NCBI GenBank assembly: GCA_030640215.1
Contig: DAOWJU010000234.1
Location: 1-26,081 of the forward strand
Origin: Desulfuromonadales bacterium
GTDB lineage: Bacteria > Desulfobacterota > Desulfuromonadia > Desulfuromonadales > BM103
Reading direction: 5' to 3'
DNA: 26,081 nucleotides
Position numbers and translations under genes: made by a program. Every line of letters starts with the position of its first letter. The first letter of the stretch is position 1. The notes under the pieces were generated by a model. The model was not told the DNA's origin and searched no databases. It saw nothing but the letters and a program-made list of their open reading frames with translations. This document shows positions 16,878-24,196 of this stretch, in pieces.

Positions 16878-17837
16878 TTACTTGGAGGCCAAGCCAGCGT
16901 CCCGAATGATTTTACCCTGTTGTTCGTAAATTTCTTTAACATAAACCCCAAAGTTTTTTGAATCTAAGTAGGCTCTTTTAATCATGATTTTGTCCATCAA
17001 TTCAATGAATTGAGGATCGTCCATCGCTTTTTTGATGGCGGTTTCCAATCGGGCCACCACTGACGCAGGCATGTCCTTTGGCCCAGCGATCCCAAGACAG
17101 GAAGGCGCAACAATGTCATAACCCAATTCTTTGAGTGTTGGCACGTCAGGGAATTCATTCATCCTTTCATCATCGAATACAGCCAGAAGGCGCATTTCCC
17201 CAGCCTTAACCTGAGGAACCCACTCGGTCACACCGGCGACCGCAGCAACATGGCCACCCAGGGTGGCAGTAACGGCTTGCGAACCGTTCTTAAAGGGTAT
17301 GGCCTTCCAGTCAGCACCGGTTGCTCTTTTTAGTCTCTCCATAACCAAATGCTGAGGATTTCCGGAACCAGACAATCCATACGAAACTTTTCCGGGATTC
17401 TCTTTTGCGTACTTGATTAGATCATCGAGAGTTTTAAAAGGCGAATCCGCTTTGACTACCAAAGCATAATGCCATAACCCATAACGTGCAATAAATGTAA
17501 AGTCAGTTAATGGATTGAATGTAAGTTTCTGCATGTGCGGTGTGATGGCCGCCGGGGCCGTGACAAGGGTGAAAATATTGTAGCCATCTGGTTTGTTGGT
17601 GGCTGCGATGCTGGCGGCTACAGAACCACCACCACCGGGCTTGTTTTGGACAACCACAGTTTGCCCCAGATCCTTCTCCAGAATAGTCGCTAGCAAGCGA
17701 GCACTCATGTCTGTTGTGCCACCTGCGCCGTAAGCAACCGTCAGCTTAATCGGTTTATTAGGCCAATCAGCGGCGAATCCATTAGTAGTTACCAAAACAG
17801 CAACCAATACCAGTAATCCAAACACACGTTTCGACAT
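16878..17837 (-). CDS. TctC/Bug-family periplasmic substrate-binding protein
   Basis: The solute receptor of the TTT transporter, 319 residues. A Sec signal peptide is clear: Lys/Arg at 3-4, a hydrophobic core VFGLLVLVAVLVTT, and a likely cut after GFA near residue 22. The mature part starts DWPNKPIKLTVAYGAGGTTD, then VVVQNKPGGGGSVAAS, both hallmark Bug motifs (substrate carboxylate is held by main-chain and Ser/Thr groups in this region). AAGGAG lies 7 nt before ATG 17837. It is the first transporter gene after the RpiR-type regulator (77-bp gap). Ligand unknown. Confidence 0.95.
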   Translation of the reverse strand: MSKRVFGLLVLVAVLVTTNGFAADWPNKPIKLTVAYGAGGTTDMSARLLATILEKDLGQTVVVQNKPGGGGSVAASIAATNKPDGYNIFTLVTAPAAITPHMQKLTFNPLTDFTFIARYGLWHYALVVKADSPFKTLDDLIKYAKENPGKVSYGLSGSGNPQHLVMERLKRATGADWKAIPFKNGSQAVTATLGGHVAAVAGVTEWVPQVKAGEMRLLAVFDDERMNEFPDVPTLKELGYDIVAPSCLGIAGPKDMPASVVARLETAIKKAMDDPQFIELMDKIMIKRAYLDSKNFGVYVKEIYEQQGKIIRDAGLASK

Positions 17838-17914
17838 AGACTTCTCCTTTAAAGTTGAATGTTAAACTACACGTCAACACGACATCCTCTGCGCCACCTT
17901 TAAAAATTGTTCAG

Positions 17915-18811
17915 TTAATTCACCTTTTCCATCATGCTTGCTGAAAATCCAAAAAATTCACTAACTATCTTCTCCGCACGGACAGAATAATCAGGGTTTG
18001 TACGGCGGCACTTGTCGGCAACATTTAATGTCATTGCTTCCAATATGACTGTCCAGGCGGCAAGGCTTTCAAAGACGACTTTCTCTGGTGGCTGCACAAC
18101 CAACTGTATGTCTGCCAAGTGGGATAGAGGTGTGACCTCGGCATCCGTCAATAGAACGAGTTCTGTCCCGATATTTTTAAGTTCCCTGGCTATATTTAGA
18201 GAATTTTGAGAGTAGCGACGACGCGAAATAATTAGGGCAATGTCACCTTTACCAACATTGAATATTTCAGGAGGAAAGGATGAATGTGCGTCACCCAACA
18301 TGTGTACGTTGGGCCTTATGTATTGAAGGTTTGTATACGCCAGGGAGGCCAGCGCATATGAGGTGCGGTGTCCCATGAGATATAACGGACGTTCTGCTTG
18401 AGCTAAAAGATTTGATATCTGTGTAAAGGCGGTGATATCCAAAAAATTATAAGCACATTGGATTGCCTGCAGAGAATAGGGGACATGCTGCATCAAAGTA
18501 CTTTCACCACCTAGTGCATCGTCACTCGAGTTTAGGTAGCACATAATAGGTGATTCAAGTCTCTGCGCCATCTTCTTCTGACGTTCGCATTGAAACTCTG
18601 CAAAATCACGGTAGCCCAAGACATGAATCAAAAAACGCACCATAGAGGCTTTGCTCACGCCAGATTTTGCACTCAAGGCAATTAGGTTTTCAAACGCGAG
18701 ACTGTTTTCATTGTTACGAAACCAATCCACTATCTTGAATTGAGTGGGCGTCAGCTTTTTTAAGGCTCTAACTCGAGAAAACAGATCTCCATCAATAGAC
18801 TTTTTGTTCAT
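17915..18811 (-). CDS. RpiR-family transcription regulator (HTH-SIS)
   Basis: From ATG 18811 (AAAGGTG about 9 nt upstream) the protein has 298 residues. The N-terminal helix-turn-helix is at about 15-80 (LTPTQFKIVDWFRN, LIALSAKSGVSKASMVRFLIHVLGYRDFAEFQ), followed by a sugar-isomerase-type SIS domain at about 125-260 (LYLMGHRTSYALASLAYTNL, GDIALIISRRRYSQNSLNIA). It leads the cluster and is divergent from the chimeric recombinase gene, so it probably controls the transporter/amidohydrolase genes and itself. RpiR regulators often sense phosphosugars, but several control carboxylate or amino-acid uptake; the SIS site here has SRRRYS where many members have S-x-S/T-G, so the ligand may differ. Confidence 0.9.
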   Translation of the reverse strand: MNKKSIDGDLFSRVRALKKLTPTQFKIVDWFRNNENSLAFENLIALSAKSGVSKASMVRFLIHVLGYRDFAEFQCERQKKMAQRLESPIMCYLNSSDDALGGESTLMQHVPYSLQAIQCAYNFLDITAFTQISNLLAQAERPLYLMGHRTSYALASLAYTNLQYIRPNVHMLGDAHSSFPPEIFNVGKGDIALIISRRRYSQNSLNIARELKNIGTELVLLTDAEVTPLSHLADIQLVVQPPEKVVFESLAAWTVILEAMTLNVADKCRRTNPDYSVRAEKIVSEFFGFSASMMEKVN

Positions 18812-18883
18812 AATAAAACACCTTTCTGTAACAAATGGTCCACAATATATTTCACACGAAGATAAACATGTCAACACAAACTT

Positions 18884-18949
18884 GTCCTAACTGTTAGTCC
18901 AAGATAGTAATGTCCCCTTTGTCCAAGTTACAAATGTCCTCTTATCAAA
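18884..18949 (+). repeat. GTCC-rich subterminal repeats, probable IS end remnant
   Basis: GTCC occurs five times in 56 bp (18884, 18897, 18912, 18921, 18936). AATGTCCCCTTTGTCCAA (18909) and AATGTCCTCTTATCAAA (18933) are imperfect direct repeats 24 bp apart. They sit directly in front of a transposase-derived gene, where transposase binding repeats of an insertion sequence end would be. The other end of the element is not seen. Confidence 0.4.
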
Positions 18950-18966
18950 TTCTGAAAGGGGACCAG

Positions 18967-19638
18967 ATGACAAGGGAAATATATTCAATGAGCAACAAAG
19001 AACTGGATCGTCTTGCGGTTATTGAGACGCTCGATTCCGGTACGATCAAACAGAAACACGCGGCTGGCCAACTTGGGCTGGGCATCCGTCAAATCAGGCG
19101 TTTGATGAAACGCTATCGCCAAAATGGTGCTGCTGCTCTGATTTCACGACGGCGAAGACGTCCCAGCAATCGTTGTCTTGCCGAATCGGTTAGGACCAAG
19201 GCGCTTGATCTTATCCGCAAACATTATCATGATTTTGGGCCAACTTTTGCTCATGAGAAGCTCAGCGAGAATCATGATCTGAAGCTCTCTGTTGAAACGC
19301 TACGCCAGTGGATGATTGCGGACAGGATAATTGTCGCAGAACACACGACAACAATTTATGGGAGACTTCAATTCAACATTTTGGCCTCCATTGGTGAATT
19401 TGAACGGGGCATAATCAGAGTAAGATCTAGAGAAGGTCGCGAGAGAGCGATTGCGAGGGGGGTAAAATTCGGGATAAGAGCCAAGCTAAGTTCTGATGAA
19501 ATTTCTGAGATGGTCAGGCTTTTTGAAACTGACGAGCTTAGTAAGCGTGACATCTGTGAAATCTTCGGTATTAGCAGATCCTCTGTCTACAGACTCTATG
19601 CCGAGTATAAGCAGGGTCAAATTGGGATTTGTCAGTAG
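18967..19638 (+). CDS. Chimera: ISNCY-type transposase N-terminus fused to serine-recombinase C-terminus
   Basis: A 223-residue intact frame. Residues 1 to ~119 are the DNA-binding front of an ISNCY/rve-type transposase: helix-turn-helix (QKHAAGQLGLGIRQIRRLMK), SRRRRRPSNR, YHDFGPTFAHEKLSENHDLK and SVETLRQWMIAD. From ~125 (EHTTTIYGRLQFNILASIGE) to 218 it is the E-helix and C-terminal HTH of a Tn3-type resolvase/invertase (EFERGIIRVRSREGRERAIA, then KRDICEIFGISRSSVYRLY). The join lies near 19324-19351. The transposase DDE domain and the resolvase catalytic Ser domain are both absent, so neither reaction is possible. GAAAGGGG sits 5 nt before ATG 18967, and a terminator follows, so it may still be expressed as a DNA-binding protein. 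Otherwise it is a deletion scar of two mobile elements. Confidence 0.85.
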   Translation: MTREIYSMSNKELDRLAVIETLDSGTIKQKHAAGQLGLGIRQIRRLMKRYRQNGAAALISRRRRRPSNRCLAESVRTKALDLIRKHYHDFGPTFAHEKLSENHDLKLSVETLRQWMIADRIIVAEHTTTIYGRLQFNILASIGEFERGIIRVRSREGRERAIARGVKFGIRAKLSSDEISEMVRLFETDELSKRDICEIFGISRSSVYRLYAEYKQGQIGICQ

Positions 19639-19649
19639 CCAAACGATAA

Positions 19650-19680
19650 GGCCACCAGGCATAACTGGTGGCCATTTTCT
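19650..19680 (+). terminator. Rho-independent terminator between convergent genes
   Basis: GGCCACCAG (19650-19658) and CTGGTGGCC (19665-19673) form a perfect 9-bp stem with a 6-nt loop, followed by ATTTTCT. It lies 11 bp after the chimera stop. The minus-strand side (TTATC) is a weaker U tract, so some bidirectional action on the Cys-rich gene is possible. The word TGGTGGCCAT recurs almost unchanged (cTTGGTGGCCATc) at about 19693. Confidence 0.75.
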
Positions 19681-19746
19681 GTCCTAAACACCTTGGTGGC
19701 CATCGCTTTGTAGATTAAATTACTGCAACAAACTCGCTGATTAAGG

Positions 19747-19938
19747 TTAAAGCGAACAACTCATATCCTCACCACAACACATAGGCGACTTTATCTTGCC
19801 GTGCCCGTTCGGACATTTTGAAACCTGCACGCTGTTACCATTGCCAAGATCAAGAGAGTCGTTTTCGAGCGGGCTATCACACTTGGCACAGGTCGCATTG
19901 ACACCCATTCCACATTTTGCACAGGTATAAGTTGCCAT
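19747..19938 (-). CDS. Small Cys-rich zinc-ribbon-like protein
   Basis: 63 residues from ATG 19938, set by AAGGAG 8 nt upstream; the longer frame upstream lacks a start signal. It has two CxxC knuckles, C6-A-K-C9 and C17-A-K-C20 (the start MATYTCAKCGM is typical of rubredoxin-like or zinc-ribbon minis), then C42, H46, C54, C55 and C61. Nine possible metal ligands in so short a protein suggest one or two bound Zn or Fe ions. I do not know a function; it could be a metal-handling or redox protein. It is 111 bp downstream of the CvfB-like gene on the same strand. Confidence 0.75.
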   Translation of the reverse strand: MATYTCAKCGMGVNATCAKCDSPLENDSLDLGNGNSVQVSKCPNGHGKIKSPMCCGEDMSCSL

Positions 19939-20049
19939 CTTGTTTCTCCTTACTTTTCTCAACATTAAGTTAGTAGCGCCTGATCGGCCGGGGGACGATC
20001 TTTCCTCTAAATTTCTACAACAACCTTCGGGGGCTGTCAAATAGAGTCA

Positions 20050-20880
20050 CTACTTTTCTTTTAATCGAATGCCATCGCCTGTCAACTCAATCAAATCTGA
20101 TTTGTACAGGCCACCAACAGCTTTCTTGAAAAGCTTCTTGCTCATGCCGAGCATATTCTGAATCTGCTCTGCTGGGCTCTTGTCGTGTAACGGCAGAAAA
20201 CCCTGGTTATCCAGTAAAGCCTGTATAATTTTATCTTTGGCGTCGTCTCTGTCTGCCTTACCACCCCTCCTGAGAGTACAATCTATCTTCCCATCGGGTC
20301 GGATAAGACGGATGAAACCTTTAAGCTGATCACCATATTTGAGATGATCGCCAATCTCATCCTGATAGAGCAAACCACCAAAGCGATGGTTGATGATCAC
20401 TTTGACGCCAAGGTCGGTAGGCTCCCAGATGATCAGGTCAACCTCCTGGCCATCGCCAATGGTATTGTCAATGCCTGATAGGCATTTGTCGAGACGCGCG
20501 GTACCGATCGGACGGCCCTGGCGGTCAAGGCGAACATTGACCAGGTAATGATGACCAATTTTCATTGGCTCCGCTTGTTCTTTAAGTGGCACCAGCAGGT
20601 CTTTAGACAAGCCCCAGTCCATAAATGCGCCATGGACATTGACTTGGCTTGCGCGCATCAAGGCAAACTCGCCGACCTCTGCAATCGGTTGACGCAGGGT
20701 CGCTACCGGACGCCCGTCGCCATCAGCGTAGACAAAGACTTCAAGCATATCCCCTTGGCTGATGGCTGCAGTAAGTTCATACTTCGGCAACAAGGCTTCT
20801 TGCCGACCAGCCTGCAGCCAGGCACCATCATCGTCTATCGCATGGACCTTGAGCTGGTTCATGTATCCGAGGTTAAGCAT
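20050..20880 (-). CDS. CvfB/YitL-like S1 RNA-binding protein
   Basis: 276 residues made of tandem OB-fold S1-type domains and a C-terminal winged helix: an N-terminal S1 (about 8-65), a canonical S1 (about 70-130; EVGEFALMRASQVNVHGAFMDWGLSKDLLVPL), a third OB-like segment with INHRFGGLLYQDEIGDHLKYGDQLKGFI, and the C-terminal wHTH (AEQIQNMLGMSKKLFKKAVGGLYKSDLIEL). This matches the CvfB family (S. aureus virulence regulator, B. subtilis YitL), which binds RNA and acts post-transcriptionally. GGAG lies 7 nt before ATG 20880. No neighbour explains its job. Confidence 0.9.
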   Translation of the reverse strand: MLNLGYMNQLKVHAIDDDGAWLQAGRQEALLPKYELTAAISQGDMLEVFVYADGDGRPVATLRQPIAEVGEFALMRASQVNVHGAFMDWGLSKDLLVPLKEQAEPMKIGHHYLVNVRLDRQGRPIGTARLDKCLSGIDNTIGDGQEVDLIIWEPTDLGVKVIINHRFGGLLYQDEIGDHLKYGDQLKGFIRLIRPDGKIDCTLRRGGKADRDDAKDKIIQALLDNQGFLPLHDKSPAEQIQNMLGMSKKLFKKAVGGLYKSDLIELTGDGIRLKEK

Positions 20881-20977
20881 TGAGAGTCTCCATTTCAGTA
20901 GGTTAGTACGGCGTTCACCTTAACACTAAGCTCCGCTCTTGGAAAAAAAATCTACGAGTCTATAAACCAATCAAGAT

Positions 20978-21070
20978 TTAACGCAAAGACGCAGAGCATA
21001 ATGACCATGATCGAGTCATTTATCAAAAGAGATTAGTCTTTCCTCTGCGTTCTTTGCGTGTTTGCGTTAA
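20978..21070. repeat. Inverted-repeat element (TTAACGCAAAGACGCAGAG type)
   Basis: TTAACGCAAAGACGCAGAG at 20978-20996 faces CTCTGCGTTCTTTGCGT at 21043-21059, followed by GTTTGCGTTAA to 21070. The arms are near-complementary with an 11-nt extra piece in the right arm, spanning ~93 bp with an AT-rich middle. Similar cgcaaagacgcagag palindromes are scattered through many environmental bacterial genomes, so this is probably a dispersed non-coding repeat. The rest of 20881-21185 holds only promoter-like sequence. Confidence 0.6.
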
Positions 21071-21128
21071 GAAATGGTTTAAACAGACTTGTCCTGCTGG
21101 AACAGCGCAACGTCGTAACCGTTTTACT

Positions 21129-21156
21129 TTGCATCAGAGCGACCTTCTGCCATAAT
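21129..21156 (+). promoter_or_regulatory. Possible sigma-70 promoter of the ABC-F gene
   Basis: TTGCAT (21129-21134) and CATAAT (21151-21156) are 16 bp apart, 30 bp upstream of the ATG at 21186. Both match the consensus at four or more positions. Assigned by eye only. Confidence 0.4.
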
Positions 21157-21185
21157 CGCCTGTATTTTTAAAAAAGTGAGTATTC

Positions 21186-23063
21186 ATGGCATTTATCAAT
21201 CTTCGCAACATCAGTCTGGCTTTCGGCGGGCCACTTCTTTTCGAGAACATTTCGCTACGCATTGCCAAAGGCGAGCGCATCTGTTTACTCGGTCGCAACG
21301 GTACCGGCAAATCGACCCTGCTTAAAGTGATTGCCGGTGAGCTGCCACCGGATGATGGTGTCATCGATCGCCAACCAGGCTTGCGGGTTGCTCGTCTGGA
21401 GCAGGACATCCCCCGCGATCTTCAAGGCACAATCTACGAGGCAATCGCACAGGGACTTGGCCCTATCGGTCTGCATCTCATTCGTTATCACAATCTGAGT
21501 CTGCGTATGGAACAGGGCGAAGCCGATCTGCACGACGAGCTGTCAGCTGTGCAGCATGAGCTAGAGAGTTGTGACGGCTGGGCACATCAGCAACAAATCG
21601 AACAGGTACTTTCTCGTCTCAAACTCTCTGCGGAACTTCCGATTGCCAGCCTCTCCGGAGGTTTGATGCGCCGGGTTCTGCTGGCTAGAGCACTGGCCGT
21701 CGCTCCCGACATTCTCTTACTCGATGAGCCAACCAACCATCTTGATATCGAATCGATTACCTGGCTGGAAGAATTTCTGAAGCGCGAGAACCTGACTCTG
21801 GTCTTTGTCACTCATGATCGTGCCTTTTTACGTAGTCTGGCAACTCGCATCGTCGAGATCGACCGTGGGCGCCTGTTTGATTTCGCCTGCGATTACGACA
21901 CTTTTCTGCAACGCAAAGAAGAGTTTTTACACGCAGAAAACCAGGAGAATAACCGCTTCGACAAAAAAATGGCCGAAGAGGAGATCTGGATCCGCAAGGG
22001 AATCAAGGCTCGTCGCACCCGTAATGAAGGTCGCGTGCGTGCGCTGAAGAAGATGCGTGAAGAACATCATCAGCGCCGTGCACGACTTGGCACAGCCCGC
22101 TTCAACCTGCAAGAGGCGGAACGCAGCGGCAAGCTGGTCGCCGAGGTAAAGGGATTGACCTTCGCCTATGGTGATGCGACCGTGGTCAAAGACTTTTCAA
22201 CAACAGTCATGCGTGGTGATCGAATCGGCATCATCGGTCCCAACGGCGTTGGCAAAACCACTCTGCTCAAACTGATTTTGGGTGAACTTTCCCCCCAGCA
22301 GGGCAGCGTCAAGCTTGGCACCAATCTACAGATCATTTACTTCGATCAGTTACGTGAACAGCTTGATCCCGAGTTAACGGTTCAACAAAATCTCGCTGGC
22401 GAACAGGACACGGTCGTCATTGGCGGTAATTCCCGTCATGTGATCGGCTATCTGCAGGATTTTCTTTTCACCCCCGACCGTATCCGCAGCCCGGTTCGCA
22501 TTCTCTCCGGTGGTGAACGTAACCGGCTCCTGCTGGCCCGCCTCTTTACTCGTGAAGCTAATGTTCTGGTCCTTGACGAACCGACCAATGACCTTGACCT
22601 TGAGACCCTTGATCTGCTTGAGGAGTTACTGGCTGATTTCAAGGGAACACTATTCATGGTCAGTCACGACCGCGCATTTCTTAATAGTGTCGTCACCAGC
22701 ACCATTGTCTTCGAAGCTGAAAACCAGATCAGCGAATACGTCGGTGGCTATGACGACTGGCTGCAGCAACGGCCGCAGCCGGAGGAAACTCCCCAAACCA
22801 AAGTCGTGGCCAAGGGGAAACCAAAGAGAGAGCGGACCCGTAAACTGACTTTTAAGGAAAAGCACGAGCTGGAAGAGTTGCCGTTGCAAATCGATACACT
22901 CGAAACAGAAATTGCCGAATTGCATGCAAAGATGGCGGACCCTGACTTTTACCGCACAGCGGGAGAACAGGTCGCTACGACAACAACCCGGCTGGAAATG
23001 ATCGAAACGGAACTAGCCGAAACCTACACCCGTTGGGAAGAGCTGGACTCTTTAAGCAATTGA
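21186..23063 (+). CDS. uup: ABC-F family ATPase, Uup-like
   Basis: 625 residues with two ABC ATPase domains in one soluble chain and no membrane segments. Domain 1: Walker A GRNGTGKST (36-44), signature LSGG (156-159), Walker B ILLLDEPTNHLD (176-187). A charged linker (EENRF..RRTRNEGRVRALKKMRE) leads to domain 2: Walker A GPNGVGKTT, signature LSGGERNR, Walker B VLVLDEPTNDLD. The end (LTFKEKHELEELPLQIDTLETEIAELHAKM) is the coiled-coil tail typical of Uup. ABC-F proteins act on ribosomes; Uup is linked to precise transposon excision and ribosome function. EttA or an antibiotic-protection factor are less likely because of the tail. The ribosome site (GTGAG) is weak. Confidence 0.92.
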   Translation: MAFINLRNISLAFGGPLLFENISLRIAKGERICLLGRNGTGKSTLLKVIAGELPPDDGVIDRQPGLRVARLEQDIPRDLQGTIYEAIAQGLGPIGLHLIRYHNLSLRMEQGEADLHDELSAVQHELESCDGWAHQQQIEQVLSRLKLSAELPIASLSGGLMRRVLLARALAVAPDILLLDEPTNHLDIESITWLEEFLKRENLTLVFVTHDRAFLRSLATRIVEIDRGRLFDFACDYDTFLQRKEEFLHAENQENNRFDKKMAEEEIWIRKGIKARRTRNEGRVRALKKMREEHHQRRARLGTARFNLQEAERSGKLVAEVKGLTFAYGDATVVKDFSTTVMRGDRIGIIGPNGVGKTTLLKLILGELSPQQGSVKLGTNLQIIYFDQLREQLDPELTVQQNLAGEQDTVVIGGNSRHVIGYLQDFLFTPDRIRSPVRILSGGERNRLLLARLFTREANVLVLDEPTNDLDLETLDLLEELLADFKGTLFMVSHDRAFLNSVVTSTIVFEAENQISEYVGGYDDWLQQRPQPEETPQTKVVAKGKPKRERTRKLTFKEKHELEELPLQIDTLETEIAELHAKMADPDFYRTAGEQVATTTTRLEMIETELAETYTRWEELDSLSN

Positions 23064-23185
23064 CAACAACCGCTTCAATCACGATGACAGCCCCGAAAGT
23101 CAACTCCGGACCTTTTACTTTCTAATCTTTGCGTTATCCTTATAGCTGAATAGAAATCCAGCCTTAATGATTATGTGGTAACAAG

Positions 23186-24196
23186 ATGAGCATACTGATT
23201 GTCGATGACTCAATGGTTTCCCGAGTTTTTATCAGCGACCTTCTCAACGAGGTTGGCTACACTGATTTGATTCTCTGTGATTCAGTTGAGGAAGCATATC
23301 TGGTGATTGGGTTCAATGAACCGGACAAGACGGAAACCGACCTTGACCTGATCCTGCTTGATATCAACCTACCCGGCAAAAGCGGCATCGATGCCTGCCG
23401 GGAATTTTCCGCACATGAGATCTTCTGTGACGTCCCTATTATCATCATCAGTGGTTCTGATTTCCTCGAGGGGCTGGACTCTGCGTTCACTGCCGGTGCC
23501 ATTGACTACATTACCAAGCCACCAAGCCACACGGAGCTGTTGGCCAGAGTCCGTTCAGCCCTCCGCCTGAAAACCGAGATGAATCGCCGAAAAGCTCGAG
23601 AAGAGGACCTTATGGTTCTCAACGAACGCCTGGCCGAAGTCAATCTGGAGTTGGAAAGACTCTCTGTAACCGACAGCCTGACCGGCCTGGCGAACCGACG
23701 CTCATTCAATGAATTTCTGGCACGCGAATGGTTGCGCGAGCAACGCAATCAACAGCCGTTTTCAGTCGTCATGATCGATATTGATCATTTCAAAAAGTAC
23801 AATGATCACTACGGCCACCTTGAAGGCGATGTCTGTTTACAGAAAGTATCATGGGCATTACAGGGGGCGCTCTGCCGCGCCGGGGATATGCTGGCTCGCT
23901 ACGGTGGTGAAGAGTTTATCGCCATTCTGCCTCATACGCATATCCAGGGAGCAACCGAGCTCGCCGCCGCCTTTCATGCCCGTGTTCGGGAGTTGGCATT
24001 ACCACACTGCGGGTCGCCAGTGTCGTCAATAGTCACTATCAGCATTGGTATCGCCAGCGTTATTCCAAGCCAAAATCTCTCTCCTTCAGATGTGGTTGCT
24101 ATGGCTGACAAAGCTCTTTACCAGGCCAAAGATTCCGGCCGTAATCAGTGTGTGATAGCCGAATCCTCCACATGCGATGATCAAACAGCGAGTTAG
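23186..24196 (+). CDS. Response regulator with GGDEF output, diguanylate cyclase (PleD/WspR-like layout)
   Basis: 336 residues: receiver (1-125), short coiled coil (about 130-160; EEDLMVLNERLAEVNLELERLS) and GGDEF domain (162-325). In the receiver, D7-D8, phosphoacceptor D59 (LILLDINLPG), S89 and K111 (TKPPS) are present. The active-site loop is GGEEF at 240-244, and the metal Asp is in MIDIDHFKKYND. RAGD at 231-234, five residues before GGEEF, is a proper RxxD inhibitory site, so product inhibition by c-di-GMP is expected. Phosphorylation of the receiver should control dimerisation and c-di-GMP synthesis. The kinase is not in the window. It ends inside or just before the Dus start, suggesting cotranscription. 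Confidence 0.95.
   Translation: MSILIVDDSMVSRVFISDLLNEVGYTDLILCDSVEEAYLVIGFNEPDKTETDLDLILLDINLPGKSGIDACREFSAHEIFCDVPIIIISGSDFLEGLDSAFTAGAIDYITKPPSHTELLARVRSALRLKTEMNRRKAREEDLMVLNERLAEVNLELERLSVTDSLTGLANRRSFNEFLAREWLREQRNQQPFSVVMIDIDHFKKYNDHYGHLEGDVCLQKVSWALQGALCRAGDMLARYGGEEFIAILPHTHIQGATELAAAFHARVRELALPHCGSPVSSIVTISIGIASVIPSQNLSPSDVVAMADKALYQAKDSGRNQCVIAESSTCDDQTAS

Noticed and set aside
16339..17837. The transporter as a TRAP system
   Set aside because: The large permease and binding protein carry TctA and Bug/TctC motifs, not DctM/DctP ones.
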